Shown here: piece after piece, positions 20,945-32,132 of the stretch
Position numbering within the stretch: the stretch's first letter is position 1
Layout of the letters: the number at the start of each line of letters is the position of its first letter
From: Xanthostigma xanthostigma
Lineage: Eukaryota; Arthropoda; Insecta; Raphidioptera; Raphidiidae
Reading direction: 5' to 3'
DNA: 64,000 nucleotides
Assembly (NCBI GenBank): GCA_963575645.1
Contig: OY754468.1
Coordinates: forward strand, 9,734,001-9,798,000
Made by a program: the position numbers and the translations under genes
Notes under the pieces: model-generated
Database searches by the model: none
What the model saw: the letters and a program-made list of their open reading frames with translations, nothing else
Told to the model about the DNA's origin: nothing

Positions 20945-21340
20945 TTTAACTGCATTCCAATCCACAAGTGGAGAATGGTACTAGTTTAGGTCAAAAACCA
21001 CTTTTCAAAATTTTACAATATCTCTTAGTTTTGAGGTCCCCCGAATCCAAAAAACATATTTTGTCTGTTTTTGTCTACCAAATTTCGGGAGGATGTTTGA
21101 TATGCAAATATGAAGAGCCCTATTGTTTTTGGGGAAAATAAGCGCATGCGCAGAAGAGATATGTGCTATAACGATGTTTTTTTATATAATAATGATATAC
21201 TTTTCATAACAGCTTATTATTCTATTTATTTTTTCAAGAAAGTTTTCTTAAATTTTTTTTCTAAACTTTATAGTTTCGGAAATATTTTTAAAATAAAAAA
21301 AATCTCTGAAATGTGCCTTTGCGACGCTGTTTGTGACTAA
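20945..21340 (+). repeat. Dispersed repeat family D, copy 1
   Basis: 'aatggtactagtttaggtca', 'gttttgaggtcccccgaatc', 'atatgcaaatatgaagagcc', ending 'gtgcctttgcgacgctg'. Related copies are 21,378-21,690, 37,293-37,780 and 58,125-58,600; the end segment recurs at 55,860-55,925. Confidence 0.6.
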
Positions 21341-21377
21341 GAACCTTTTAGATCCGTGGCGCGTACTATACTTGTTT

Positions 21378-21690
21378 TTTTACCATTCCAACCCACAAAT
21401 GGGGAATGGTACTAGTTTAGGGCTAAAATCAATTTTCAAAATTTTACATCTTTTCGTTTTGAGGTTCTTCGAATCTAAAAAACATATTTTTGGAAAAAAT
21501 TCTGTGCGTCTGTTTGTTTGTGTGCACGATACATTTCAAACGGATGAATGGATTGAAACCAAATTTTGTAAGAATGTTTGGTATGCAAATATGAAGAGCC
21601 CTAATATCATCCATTTTCATAACGTTGACTTCTAGTTCAGAGTATTGTATCGAGTTAAAATTTTGCAGTGTGCATGCGTTGAAAAAATGT
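21378..21690 (+). repeat. Dispersed repeat family D, copy 2
   Basis: Repeats the first half of copy 1 immediately downstream ('ccattccaacccac', 'aatggtactagtttaggg', 'atatgaagagccct'), giving a near-tandem arrangement, and runs up to the TTAA element at 21,696. Confidence 0.55.
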
Positions 21691-21695
21691 TTTAA

Positions 21696-22605
21696 GGGAG
21701 ACTTCTCGTTAGGAGCCTCAGTTTTCATGTGTTTACAGAGATTTTTTTTTTGGGAAACTGAATAAAGTTAGGCGATCACAGTTTTTTTCCTGGTTTAAAA
21801 TGAGAATTTACTCTTTCCAAAAATAATTTTTACACCTAAAAAAATTCAAAATTTCTGCCATGGCAGTAGTGTGAAAAAGGGTCTGCAAAAATTCCAGGGC
21901 CAAATTGCTCACATTCTTGCTTCCTCCCAGGTGGTCTAAAAACAAAATCAATGATTTATTATTAATTAGTATCCCCTTGGCCACGGACTGACGTACAGAT
22001 TTTGCAAAATTAATAAAATGGCTGCAAATTCAAAAGACAGAATCACTTTTCTGACTGTTTTTTCAGATATTCAGATAAAAAATTGGATTAAAAATACAAA
22101 AAAGATATCAAAAAAATCGTACGTCAGTCCGTGCAGACATGTTTTACGAGTGTCCATAACTAGACATGAGTCGATTGGTTAATTACAGCGGTCAGAAAAT
22201 GTGAGCAGTTTTCGAAAATATGATTTCGAGAAAAACGCGTTCAAAGTTTTGCAACGTCGGCATTCTGAAATATTTATAATTACCTTATTTACCCTCAATC
22301 TGCTATCCCAGGTCCACAAAGGCATCCCTCCAAATAATGAAACAATACAGTTCCAACTACGAGAATAAGGGATTAAAACTGGCTGTAACGCGTTTAGGTA
22401 ACGCGAAACCCCGGGATTAGTTCCCTTGCCGGGCGCCCCGCAAAGTCGGTGGCACAGGTGAGAGCGCGCCGAGTTTTCGAGCCATTTTATCACAAAAGGA
22501 AATCGAATTTTGAAAAATCCTTTTACATGGTAAATTGTACTTATGTATACATTGGAAAAATGCAAAAAAATCGATTTTTTGAAAGTTACTGACGAAAAGT
22601 CTCCC
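21696..22605. mobile_element. TTAA-flanked TIR element (piggyBac-like MITE)
   Basis: 910 bp between TTAA tetranucleotides (21,692-21,695 and 22,606-22,609), with termini GGGAGACTTCTCGTTAG and inverse CTGACGAAAAGTCTCCC. TTAA duplications are characteristic of piggyBac transposition. An inner inverted pair, 'cacggactgacgtac' near 21,974 and 'gtacgtcagtccgtg' near 22,120, suggests a nested smaller MITE. The 128-codon minus-strand ORF has no transposase motif. Confidence 0.6.
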
Positions 22606-22609
22606 TTAA

Positions 22610-23035
22610 TGATCTCGTCGATGAAAAAAGTTTGCGTTTCACTGGAATCTATTCAATGTTCGTTGCGGTTCATCCCCGCAAAGTAGATTCGTGGTGTTGG
22701 TAGAAAGTGTAGAGAGATTGAGGTAGAGCCGATATATAGCATTTCAATCCGTACAACGCTTACCCATTCACAGTCATGCAAATGCCAACCACTTATATCT
22801 ACGCACTCAGACGTACTTTGGCTTGCTTTGTGAATCCCCTTAAATACACGCACATGCGTATAATATATACATGTATAGTACTGTACAACATACACCGACG
22901 TCTGTCAAATCAGAGGTGGCACTGTGAAAAAGTCATCCCCTTTTTAAAGTAAATCTGGTCGTTAATATTTTTTTAAAGAAAATGTCGACTTAAGGTATAA
23001 TTCCCGCGGTGAGAGTTGAAGCCAGGCAATTCATA
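22610..23035. other. Intergenic, no gene seen
   Basis: Unassigned sequence between two mobile elements. Confidence 0.4.
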
Positions 23036-23652
23036 TATAGAGTTTATTTGTTTGTTTGTTTGCTTGTTTGTTTGTTTGAACGCGCTAATCTCAGAAACTA
23101 CTGGTTTGAATTGAAAATTTTTTTTGTTGGTTAGCACATTTATCGAGGAAGGCTATAGGCTATATTATATCACGCTACGACCATTAGGAGCGGAGCATTA
23201 ATGAAAAATGTTGCAAAATGTATCTCAAAAATAAGCTTCTATTCAGGTGAAATGCACTAACTAAATATACTCATATTAGCGTCGTGAGTACACAACGTCG
23301 GATGGCTCAATCGGTAGAGCACGCGACTGTCAATATCAGGGTCGTTGGTTCGAGCCCTACGTTGGGCGAAAATACTTTTATTTTTTTTTTATTTTCTTCA
23401 TTGCTTTCTTCTAAGGCTTCCATTTAAATCTATTTTAATTTTATTTAATTAGATAAAAAAAAATTATTAGTTTAAAAAAGTATAAATACTGCTTTTTATC
23501 GACAAAATCTTTTGAACGGTAACTCCGATCATCATGAAATTTGGACACTACATTCATCTCGGTAAACTAAGATGAATGTGTGTACTCATGTTCCTCCCTT
23601 CCCCATTCGTTCTTTTACACCCGGGTGAAACCGGACGGGACCGCTAGTCATT
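23036..23652 (+). mobile_element. tRNA-Lys-derived composite retroposon, copy B
   Basis: Most complete of three copies. Order on the plus strand: (GTTT)n run, 'gaacgcgctaatctcag', 'tcgaggaaggctatagg', tRNA-Lys-like module at 23,295-23,368, T-rich stretch, 'ggtaactccgatcatcatg', then 'ccggacgggaccgctagt'. The tRNA module lies in the middle, unlike a standard SINE. Confidence 0.7.
23295..23368 (+). repeat. tRNA-Lys(CUU)-like SINE module
   Basis: A box GGCTCAATCGGTAGAGCA and B box GGTTCGAGCCC are intact, and the 3' end CTACGTTGGGCG follows tRNA-Lys. The anticodon region is distorted, so it is not a working tRNA. Confidence 0.7.
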
Positions 23653-24808
23653 AATATGGTAGTGAATGCCTACTTGCCCGCAGACAGTGGCGTGTGGAAT
23701 AAATTCGACATATCCATTTATAGCGATAGAATAAAAATAAACATTTGACGCACATGAATATCCGAAACAGCCAGAAGGCGGGCGCAATGCGTTCACGTCA
23801 CTATGACGCGGTGGCTTCATCTTTCGCCGCAGCTCTTCTAGTACTGTCGATACCACAAGTATCAAATGTGTACTCAGACACATTTGACGTGCGTAAAGTA
23901 AAAGAGATAGAGGTATACTGACAGTAGTTCTGTTTCACTCAAAATATTAGAATTTGCGTATAAAGCTATAGTTACAGGTTTTATACGTGTGTTTTTAAAA
24001 TGTCAGAGTTTCCACATATAATAAATGACGAGATAAAAAGTACATTTTTGCTCATTACTCTTATCACATGCTCTGAACCTCAATTTTTAAAATATCAAAA
24101 TGTTTGAAAAATGTTTTCCTTACTGTTGATACAAAATTCATTGAAATCTGAACGATACTTTTTGTGGAATTTAATAAAATCTGCGATTTCTCATGACAAT
24201 GTTATGTGCAAAAACCGTTTAATATTAATTACTTTTTTGTATAAATTTTGGTCCGACCCCCAGGTCCCGCCATCCGACTGACGCCAATAGTGTAAGTGCC
24301 TTATGGTAAATACACTAAAAAGTGTTGGCGCGGCTATGGAAACAAATCTAGTAGAATTTGTTTCTGGCAAGTCACTTCAGAATCTCAATCTTTAACTCGA
24401 ACCAAAGGTCTTTCTTTTTCGATGTAAAGTAACCTTTTGATTTTCACATTTTCATCACAGTGTTTGAATACCTATACACGTGATAGAATGGTAAAATGTA
24501 TTATCGAAAAAAAGACCTACGTATACGACAAAAAAGCGTAATAAAAATATGTACTTGCCGTGTGTTGTCATGTAATATTTCCCTGAAAAAAATCAGTGAG
24601 TGACTTCGTTGAAAGAAATATATTTCGTGTATTAAAAAACCCTTTGAGAAAAATAAACATAATTTTCATGAAAATCAATAATGAACCTCGCACCAAATAT
24701 ATGGGAAAATGTCTTTTGGTGAAATTTTTTCTAACTGGAGGGAATGAATCAGTCATTTGATGCTGAAAAAAGTTTCAAATACAACTTGGTTCTGAAAATC
24801 CCATCATA
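23653..24808. other. Intergenic, no gene seen
   Basis: Two short minus-strand ORFs (79 and 62 codons) show no domain. Nothing else recognised. Confidence 0.4.
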
Positions 24809-24810
24809 TA

Positions 24811-25403
24811 CAGGTGAGTCATTTTAATCTTCGGATGAGATGAATTTCCAAATTATTATGATTTTTTTATTGCCAAATCGTAGATTTTTTTGAAAAATCA
24901 CAAGAGACAAAAAGTTCTTGAAATTTTTCAAAGAATGAATTCCAATTTTTAAAATTTTTAAAAAGATGTTTTGCAAACGAAAGAAATTTTATTCTAACGA
25001 TTGAGACATCGAAATAACAGAAAGTGTGCAATTTTTTTTAATTTGAGTTGATTCCTTGAAAAATTCCAAGAACTTTTTGTCTCTTGCAATTTTTCAAAAA
25101 AATATACTATTCGGCAGTAAAATAATGGAAATTAAAATTTTGGACCGTGAATATCCCGTAAAATACGTAGAAAAATTTTCTCTATGTTTTTTCTCGGCCA
25201 ATCGTATACTGATGTGAAAAATGAGGGTTCCCATTTAAAAAAAAGTTAACCCTGAATGACCTTGAACTGCCGACGCAAGGTCAAAAATGACCATGGCATC
25301 CGATGTCCCCCTTCGGACCAATCAACTTTGCCCTGAATCATTTTACGACTTTACCCGACCCTCAAAAGATAATCGCATCCGAAGTTTAAAAGGACTCACC
25401 CTG
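24811..25403. mobile_element. Foldback MITE with Tc1/mariner-like ends
   Basis: 593 bp flanked by TA on both sides. Ends CAGGTGAGTC...TTCGGATG and inverse CATCCGAAG...GACTCACCCTG. A second inner inverted pair, 'gagacaaaaagttcttg' near 24,903 and 'caagaactttttgtctc' near 25,067, makes the whole unit strongly self-complementary. No transposase. Confidence 0.65.
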
Positions 25404-25767
25404 TATATGGTATTTTTTGCGCGTACTTCCTATAAAATAGCTGCTATTCACTTCATTTTCGACAGTTCACTTTTGAACAAACTAGGTTGGTTATAAAAAA
25501 ACATCTGCCAAACAGTAATTTATTAATATGGAATTGGTATAGCGCGACAAGTTTTGTTTTACTGTACTGCACTGGTGCGTAATGGGTCACTTTACATGCA
25601 TGTAAAGCAGCTATTTTAATTTAATTTTTAATTAACAATAATAAATTGGAACTCATTTATTATTTATTAATAATAAATTGAAGATTCAATTAATACTAGT
25701 TTTACGTAGTTAGAACCGGACAACTGGGAGCTTGTAGTAAAAGAGTAGCAGCAAATATATTTCATAC
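25404..25767. other. Intergenic, no gene seen
   Basis: Short unassigned spacer. Confidence 0.4.
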
Positions 25768-26062
25768 TAGCTGTTGCCCGCGACCTCATCCGCGTTGAAT
25801 TTATTCTTTTTTTTTAAATAAAACTTGCCTAAGTTACTCCTTATAACATCAGCTATTTTCCAGTTGAAAGTCCCGTCAAAATCGGTTCAGTCGTTTCAAA
25901 GCCGGAACAAACAGACTGACATTTTATTAGGTACAAAAACATAAACAGAAAAATCTGTGAAACCTAAAAAATCGCTCTAGGAATCTTTAAAACTGTTCAA
26001 TTACAGACTAACTTACGGTTTTGTTTATTTGTATTAATTGAGCTAACGTCTGTATAATTCAT
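25768..26062. repeat. Retroposon tail repeat R1, copy 2
   Basis: 'ctagctgttgcccgcgacc' through 'gagctaacgtctgtataatt', colinear with 11,698-12,026. Confidence 0.6.
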
Positions 26063-26147
26063 TAAAAAAACAACTCTCGCGGTATGTGGATTTTGTAATC
26101 CGTTGATTTATATACAGACACAGAAAAATTCTACTATAATATATGTA

Positions 26148-26780
26148 ACTAGCCGTTACCCGCGGCTTCGCAGGCGACTGAGACGAAACACGGATACATT
26201 CCCATTATTTGGCATAGTTACTCCTTTCTCGACGTAGACCCTCATAATAAATTTTAAAATTGATGACATGCCCGTGATCAACGTCCTGACACACCTTGAA
26301 AATGACACCCATGTTCATTTTTAGACTATTTACTTCTTTTCACCCTCTGAAGGGATTGTTTTTGAAAAAGCATAAAACACGTGTTTATTTATTTGTTGAC
26401 AGGAGTAATCCTGCGCATTTTCGAATTGATACCTCTATCTTATATGATTTCTTCATGCAAATTTTAAACCCCCTTTACACCCTTTTAGGGGTTGAATTTT
26501 CAAAAATCCGTTCTTAGCGGATGCCTACGTCATAATAACTATCCGTGTGCCAAATTTCAGTCCAAATCGTCCAGTGATTTGAGCTGTGCGTTGATTATCC
26601 ATGCAAATTTTGAACCCCCTTTACACCCTTTTAGGGGTTGAATTTTCAAAAATCCGTTCCTAGCGGCTACCTACGTTGTAATAACTATCTGTGTGCTAAA
26701 TTTTAGTCTAATTCGTCCGGTGGTTTGAGCTGTGCGTTGATAGATCATGGTCAGTCAGTCACGGTAATATTGCCTACAGG
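26148..26780. repeat. Retroposon tail with a 146-bp tandem duplication
   Basis: Starts 'ctagccgttacccgcggctt'. The block from 'atgcaaattttaaacccc' (26,455) to 'gagctgtgcgttgat' is repeated directly from 26,601 with ~90% identity by eye. The motif style (ccgttc.tagcggatgcctacg, gagctgtgcgttgata) is widespread in insect genomes. Confidence 0.55.
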
Positions 26781-27224
26781 CAGACATTTCAATTTTATGT
26801 AATGGAATAGATGTTATGGCCGTTTATTGTATTTAAATATGTGTGTCTGTTTAATTATTCAAAAATATATACAATTTTGTTGCATATTAAATTATTGTGT
26901 ATAATAACAGAGTAAAAATAAATTTAATTTACAATTATATTGCCGTACTGGGAATACCCGAGAGTGACTATGCAATGTGTTCGAAATGAAAACAGTGTGG
27001 ACTTCTGCATAAATATTTAAAATTAAAAGCCATATGGGAAATGTTGTCTTAGAAGTTTGTACGTAAACCTTATTAAATAGTTAATTGGGAAATAATGAGT
27101 ATTGTCGTAGTATGAAGCATGAACGCATCGAGTTACGTAATCATTTCGGCTACCACATCACCTCTTCAGATTTCAATATTCGATGCGTAGAAATACAGTT
27201 TCACGTAAAAGTGTACCACTATGA

Positions 27225-27305
27225 ACCATGAACCATTTAAAATGTCTGACACCTCGAATATGTTCGACATATTCAAGGTGTCAGAGATTTTAAATGGTTC
27301 ATGGT
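27225..27305. repeat. 81-bp hairpin
   Basis: Arms 'accatgaaccatttaaaat...ctgacacct' and inverse 'aggtgtcag...attttaaatggttcatggt', around a ~20-bp centre. A minimal foldback MITE is possible. Confidence 0.6.
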
Positions 27306-27600
27306 ATTTGTCAGAGAACATTATTTTAGCGTTTTGGTTGAAGTTTTTAAGCTATCCAATTAAAAAAACAAACAGTATTTATAAATTTTTACATGTCGTC
27401 AGAACGACATCTTTTGGAAAATTTAGAGGGAAAACGCCCCAAAATCAAGAAAAGTCATAGAGAAAATAGGTGTCAGACTAGGCCTAATGAAGCCATATTA
27501 AAATTTTGGAGAGAGTATGTGTCAGTTAAATTTTTGCCGACGGGCACTCTGACTATGACTTTAATTAAAAAAATAAAGAAAAATAAATGAAATTTTTTTT
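27306..27600. other. Intergenic, no gene seen
   Basis: Two overlapping short ORFs without recognisable domains. Confidence 0.4.
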
Positions 27601-27696
27601 AAACAAGCTTTTATTAGTTGTTAATAAAAAAGAACTAAAAAGTTAAAAATAATTTTATTCCCATTAGAAATATGTCCTTACAACATACGTCCTTAC
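27601..27696. mobile_element. Foldback MITE F2, left part, split by gypsy element 2
   Basis: 'aacaagcttttattagttg...aaaagttaaaaataatttta...attagaaata' is the inverse of 32,240-32,336. Together with 32,133-32,336 it reconstitutes a ~300-bp palindrome like the copy at 49,605-49,860. Confidence 0.65.
27692..27696. repeat. Target-site duplication CTTAC of gypsy element 2
   Basis: CTTAC precedes the 5' LTR and recurs at 32,133-32,137 after the 3' LTR; a 5-bp duplication is usual for this superfamily. Confidence 0.8.
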
Positions 27697-27908
27697 TGAT
27701 ATGTACATCTAATTATATTTTTGGTTTCACTGTACATTGTACTTTGAACTTATATATTACGTAAAATTAGTTTTGTAATACTTAACAATTTTTGTGAGTT
27801 TAAACATTTTTGTAAAAACCAAAGTTAGTACAAATTTGTATTCACGAGAATAAACACATTTTGAGTTTGTTATAAAGATTGTCTATTCTTTTTATGAAAA
27901 ACATATTA
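27697..27908 (+). repeat. 5' LTR of gypsy element 2
   Basis: TGATATGTACATC...AACATATTA, 212 bp. Contains AATAAA near 27,850. Identical by eye to 31,921-32,132. Confidence 0.9.
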
Positions 27909-27909
27909 C

Positions 27910-27927
27910 TGGCGACGAGGTGTAAAC
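27910..27927 (+). other. Primer-binding site of gypsy element 2
   Basis: TGGCGACGAGGTGTAAAC begins one base after the LTR. TGGCG is compatible with a tRNA ending CGCCA such as tRNA-Ser; that identity is inference. Confidence 0.65.
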
Positions 27928-27973
27928 CATAAAGGTGTAAACCATAGAGGAGTAAAACTTTTCTGTTGGCATT

Positions 27974-30900
27974 ATGGCGTTGATTGGGACCATAGAAAAT
28001 TTTGTCCCAGGTGAAGATTTTGAAAGCTATATGGAAAGGATGAAGCAATATTTATATGTAAATCAAGTAGAAGAAAAATTTAAGGTTCCGTTATTTATTA
28101 CGCTTGTTGGAGCAGAAACGTATAAAATTTTAAAATCGTTGATAGTTCCTGAAGAACCTAGTAAAAAAAAATTCTCTGAGATCGAAAAAATACTTTCTAC
28201 GCATTTCGCACCAAAAAAGAACATCATAGCTGAAAGATTTAAGTTTTATAAACGTGATCAGAATTCCGGTGAATCTATAGCAGATTACATAATAGAGTTA
28301 AAAATGTTAGCACAGTCGTGTGATTTTGGAGATTTTTTAAAGACAGCTTTGAGAGATCGTTTAGTTTGCGGTATCAATAACAAGGACGTTCAAGCAAAAC
28401 TGCTGAATAATGAAGATTTGTCGTTTGATGATGCATGTGCTAAGGCCTTGAATTGGGAATTGGTACAGTCGCAAACGGAAATGATGCAACCACAGTATCA
28501 GTATGCAGTAAGGAAACAAAATTGGAGAAAGAAAATGGACAAAGAGGAAGAAAATAAAGCTACGACAAGTAGAAGTTTAAAAGACATCGTGTGTTATTTT
28601 TGCAAGAAGAAAGGGCACATAGCCAAGTATTGTTATAGAAGGAAACGCGTACACGGGGTCACTGAAGACGAAGAACAAAAAGAAGATGAAATTGAAGATG
28701 AAAACAATGATGAAGAGCTGAAGATGGCAAATATTAATTACACTAATAGATATGATAAACCCATTTATACAGATATCGAAGTTGAGGGGAAGGTAATACA
28801 GATGGAAGTGGACACTGGAGCTTGCAGTTCAGTCATTTCTTTTCAAGATTATAAAGAAAAATTCGAAAATATTCCGTTAAATATCTTCAAACATTCACTG
28901 AAGGTTGTCACTGGTCGAGAAATTAGCGTAGTCGGGGCGATCAACGTAGAAGTTAAATGGTTACACGGCAAGACAGCGAGCAAACAAAGGATGGAGTTGG
29001 TCGTAATCAACAGCGAGGCGCAGTTCGTGCCACTCATGGGACGTTCCTGGCTAGACTCACTGAATCCCGGCTGGCGCAAGAAGATTTCGTCGAGCGAGTT
29101 GGTAAATTTTAATGGTATTAGTTTTGACGTTAATGACAATGATAAATTAATCAGAGATTTAGGAAATAGATTTCCTTATGTTTTTTCTAACAAACTTTCT
29201 GAACCGATTAAACATTTTAAAGCAGAAATTCATGTTAAAGATGACATAAAACCTATATTTTGCAAAGCTTATGCTGTTCCCTATAAATTAAAAGATATAG
29301 TTGAGGAGGAATTAAAAAGATTATGTAAAGATAAAATAATAGAACCAGTACAGCATAGTGATTACGCAAGTCCAATAGTCATAGTGAAAAAAAGTAATGG
29401 CGCATTTAGAATTTGCTGTGACTTTAAACGCACAATAAACAAATACATAAAAACTGAACATTATCCGCTTCCGAGAACGGATGATATTTTTGCAAAGTTG
29501 TCCAATTGTAAAGTATTTTGTTTATTAGATTTGACAGGGGCCTACCAGCAATTGGAGGTTTCCGAAAAATCGCGCAAGTTTCTCACGATAATTACTCATA
29601 AAGGTCTTTATAATTTTTTGCGTCTACCTTACGGAGTTTCAAGCGCGGCTTCTATTTTTCAATCAGTAATGGACAGCATTTTGTTGGGCTTGAGTAACGT
29701 CTGCTGTTATTTAGACGATGTACTGATAGGCGGCAGTTCTACAGAGGACTGTGAACTTAAGTTGTATGCAGTTTTAGGCAGACTGAATGAATACAATGTT
29801 AAAGTAAATTTAAATAAATGTAAATTTTACTCAAACAAGGTCGAGTATTTGGGGCACATAATTTCAAACAGTACTATAAGTCCTAATCCTAAAAAAGTGG
29901 AAGCTGTTGTTAATGCACCAGCGCCAAAAGACGTCACACAACTTAAGTCATATTTAGGTTTGCTAAATTATTACGGGCATTTCATTCCTAATATTTCTAG
30001 CGAACTTAGAGTTCTTTATGAACTCTTAAGAAAAGATACAAAATTTATATGGAGCAAATCTTGCCAAAGTGTTTTTGAAAAAAGTAAGAAATTACTTTTA
30101 AATAATAACTTATTGGAATTGTATGATCCTTCCAAACCAATAATAATATCTTGCGATGCGAGTCCATATGGGGTTGCAGCGATTATGTCGCATTTAGTAA
30201 ATAACGAAGAGAAGCCGGTGTTATTTGCGTCCAGTACGTTAAGTCCTGCTGAACGCAACTACTCCCAGCTACATAAAGAGGCTCTTGCCATTATATTTGG
30301 AATAAAGAAATTCCACAAATATATCTATGGGCAAAAATTTGTTATTTACACTGACCATCAGCCTCTGCGCGAAATTTTCAACCCCAATAAAGCTACACCG
30401 TCTGTAGCGGCTGCTAGACTACAGAGGTGGGCAATTATACTTTCCATGTATGATTACGAGATAAGGTATAGAAAAGGCGCCCACATGAGTAATGCGGACG
30501 CACTTTCGCGTTTACCATTATCGGAATCGTCAAATGTAGATCCTTGTACAATTAATTCATTTAATTTGTCTGAAGACGAACCTTTGAATTTAAAACAGAT
30601 CGCTTTAGAAACTAGCAAAGATATTACTCTAGCAAAAGTTTACAAGTTTACAAAAGACGGCTGGCCCCCGATTTCAAAACTAAACAAAAATTTGTTACCT
30701 TATTTAAAAATAAAGAATTGTTTAGCAACTGAAGATGAGTGTATCTATTACGGAAGTAGATTAGTCATACCTGATAAATTAAAAGGCTCTGTTTTGGAGA
30801 TGTTGCACGGAACTCACACAGGTATCGTGCGCATGAAGATGTTGGCACGCAGTTATGTCTGGTGGAATAATATCGATACCGACATAGCTAATTTTGTACA

Positions 30901-31834
30901 AAAATGTTTTGTTTGTCAAAGTACACAAAATGTGAGAAATCGCACTTTAAGTTCACATTGGCCAAGCAGTGAGTACCCTATGCATAGAGTGCACATTGAT
31001 TTATTTTATTTCGACAATCATACTTTGCTTACTGTTATAGATACATTCAGCAAATGGTTAGAAGTGTCTATTTTAAATGTATCTAATGCCGATTCTATTA
31101 TAGGAAGACTTCGTATAATTTTTTCATGCTTAGGTCTTCCAACCGAGATTGTTTCCGATAACGGGCCTCCGTTTAACTCTTCGAAATTCATAAGATTTTG
31201 TGAATTAAACGGAATAACAGTAACCAAGTCACCTATTTACAATCCTCAAAGCAACGGTTCTGCTGAGAGGAGTGTGCAGACAATTAAAAACTGTTTAAAA
31301 AAGACTCTTATTGATCATAAATATAGAGGATTATCACTACAAGCTAACATTGATAATTTCCTGATTTCCTATAGAAATACTCCGTCAACTGTTACCGGTA
31401 AAGCTCCGTCTGAAATAATATTTTTATTTAAACCAAAAACATTGTTGGATAATTTAAAAAATAATTCTACCCCGGAGGTGAAAAGCTTTGAAAATAATAA
31501 TTCGAAAAATAATTTTAAAAAACCGAATGAAAATAAAAATCTGATTCAATATAAATATTTTTCACCGGGTGATAAAGTACTTTACAGGTACCATTTTAAT
31601 GAGCATGTAAAATGGAAACCTGCAATAATTGTTAAGCGTGTAAGTAATTTAACGTATCATATTAGTCTTAACGGCGGTATAAAATTTGTTCATCGCAATC
31701 AGTTAAGAGAATCGAAACTGGCCGACAAATATCACGTCGATGCCACTTTGCCTACAACAGTTGACGATAATAATGACAGTCGGTCGGCGAGGAACAGAAA
31801 GCCACCCGATCGACTCCGTTACGATAAATTTTAG
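27974..31834 (+). CDS. gag-pol: Gag-pol polyprotein, gypsy element 2
   Basis: 1,286 codons from ATG 27,974. Gag capsid region ~10-200; zinc knuckle C207, C210, H215, C220; acidic linker ~230-250. Aspartic protease VDTGAC (D280). Reverse transcriptase ~420-630 with CYLDDV at 578-583. RNase H ~720-850 with D728, E769, D794, D842. Integrase zinc domain H945, H948, C978, C981; core D1009, D1062, E1098, with D1062 and E1098 at D-D-35-E spacing. C-terminal RNA/DNA-binding tail rich in Asn/Lys. All catalytic residues are present with no stop or frameshift, so it could be active. Unlike gypsy element 1, gag and pol are fused without a stop. Confidence 0.95.
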   Translation: MALIGTIENFVPGEDFESYMERMKQYLYVNQVEEKFKVPLFITLVGAETYKILKSLIVPEEPSKKKFSEIEKILSTHFAPKKNIIAERFKFYKRDQNSGESIADYIIELKMLAQSCDFGDFLKTALRDRLVCGINNKDVQAKLLNNEDLSFDDACAKALNWELVQSQTEMMQPQYQYAVRKQNWRKKMDKEEENKATTSRSLKDIVCYFCKKKGHIAKYCYRRKRVHGVTEDEEQKEDEIEDENNDEELKMANINYTNRYDKPIYTDIEVEGKVIQMEVDTGACSSVISFQDYKEKFENIPLNIFKHSLKVVTGREISVVGAINVEVKWLHGKTASKQRMELVVINSEAQFVPLMGRSWLDSLNPGWRKKISSSELVNFNGISFDVNDNDKLIRDLGNRFPYVFSNKLSEPIKHFKAEIHVKDDIKPIFCKAYAVPYKLKDIVEEELKRLCKDKIIEPVQHSDYASPIVIVKKSNGAFRICCDFKRTINKYIKTEHYPLPRTDDIFAKLSNCKVFCLLDLTGAYQQLEVSEKSRKFLTIITHKGLYNFLRLPYGVSSAASIFQSVMDSILLGLSNVCCYLDDVLIGGSSTEDCELKLYAVLGRLNEYNVKVNLNKCKFYSNKVEYLGHIISNSTISPNPKKVEAVVNAPAPKDVTQLKSYLGLLNYYGHFIPNISSELRVLYELLRKDTKFIWSKSCQSVFEKSKKLLLNNNLLELYDPSKPIIISCDASPYGVAAIMSHLVNNEEKPVLFASSTLSPAERNYSQLHKEALAIIFGIKKFHKYIYGQKFVIYTDHQPLREIFNPNKATPSVAAARLQRWAIILSMYDYEIRYRKGAHMSNADALSRLPLSESSNVDPCTINSFNLSEDEPLNLKQIALETSKDITLAKVYKFTKDGWPPISKLNKNLLPYLKIKNCLATEDECIYYGSRLVIPDKLKGSVLEMLHGTHTGIVRMKMLARSYVWWNNIDTDIANFVQKCFVCQSTQNVRNRTLSSHWPSSEYPMHRVHIDLFYFDNHTLLTVIDTFSKWLEVSILNVSNADSIIGRLRIIFSCLGLPTEIVSDNGPPFNSSKFIRFCELNGITVTKSPIYNPQSNGSAERSVQTIKNCLKKTLIDHKYRGLSLQANIDNFLISYRNTPSTVTGKAPSEIIFLFKPKTLLDNLKNNSTPEVKSFENNNSKNNFKKPNENKNLIQYKYFSPGDKVLYRYHFNEHVKWKPAIIVKRVSNLTYHISLNGGIKFVHRNQLRESKLADKYHVDATLPTTVDDNNDSRSARNRKPPDRLRYDKF

Positions 31835-31920
31835 AATAAGCATATTTTAAGTTTAAATGAAATGTAATATCTTTAATTTTGTTTTTTTTTATGTTTAAGA
31901 TTTATCTAAAAAAGAGGGTA
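31835..31920 (+). other. 3' leader and polypurine tract of gypsy element 2
   Basis: Short AT-rich UTR ending in the purine run AAAAAAGAGGG just before the 3' LTR. Confidence 0.75.
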
Positions 31921-32132
31921 TGATATGTACATCTAATTATATTTTTGGTTTCACTGTACATTGTACTTTGAACTTATATATTACGTAAAATTAGTTTTGT
32001 AATACTTAACAATTTTTGTGAGTTTAAACATTTTTGTAAAAACCAAAGTTAGTACAAATTTGTATTCACGAGAATAAACACATTTTGAGTTTGTTATAAA
32101 GATTGTCTATTCTTTTTATGAAAAACATATTA
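31921..32132 (+). repeat. 3' LTR of gypsy element 2
   Basis: Same 212-bp sequence as the 5' LTR at offset 4,224, followed by CTTAC. Confidence 0.9.

Larger units (their letters stand above)
27697..32132 (+). mobile_element. Ty3/gypsy LTR retrotransposon 2, complete
   Basis: 4,436 bp: 212-bp LTRs that read as identical, primer-binding site, one uninterrupted gag-pol ORF, polypurine tract, CTTAC duplication. Compact LTRs, a fused gag-pol and the YLDD and LHGTH signatures resemble the Mag clade, from general knowledge of the group. It appears intact and recent, and sits inside a foldback MITE. Confidence 0.92.

Noticed and set aside
22179..22565. 128-codon minus-strand ORF, the longest outside gypsy elements
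   Set aside because: Lies in the TTAA element, has no transposase or other motif, and spans a GC-richer patch that can lack stops by chance.
28849..29139. 96-codon minus-strand ORF in gypsy 2
   Set aside because: Antisense shadow of the gag-pol ORF; same for 30,016-30,258 and 31,018-31,227.
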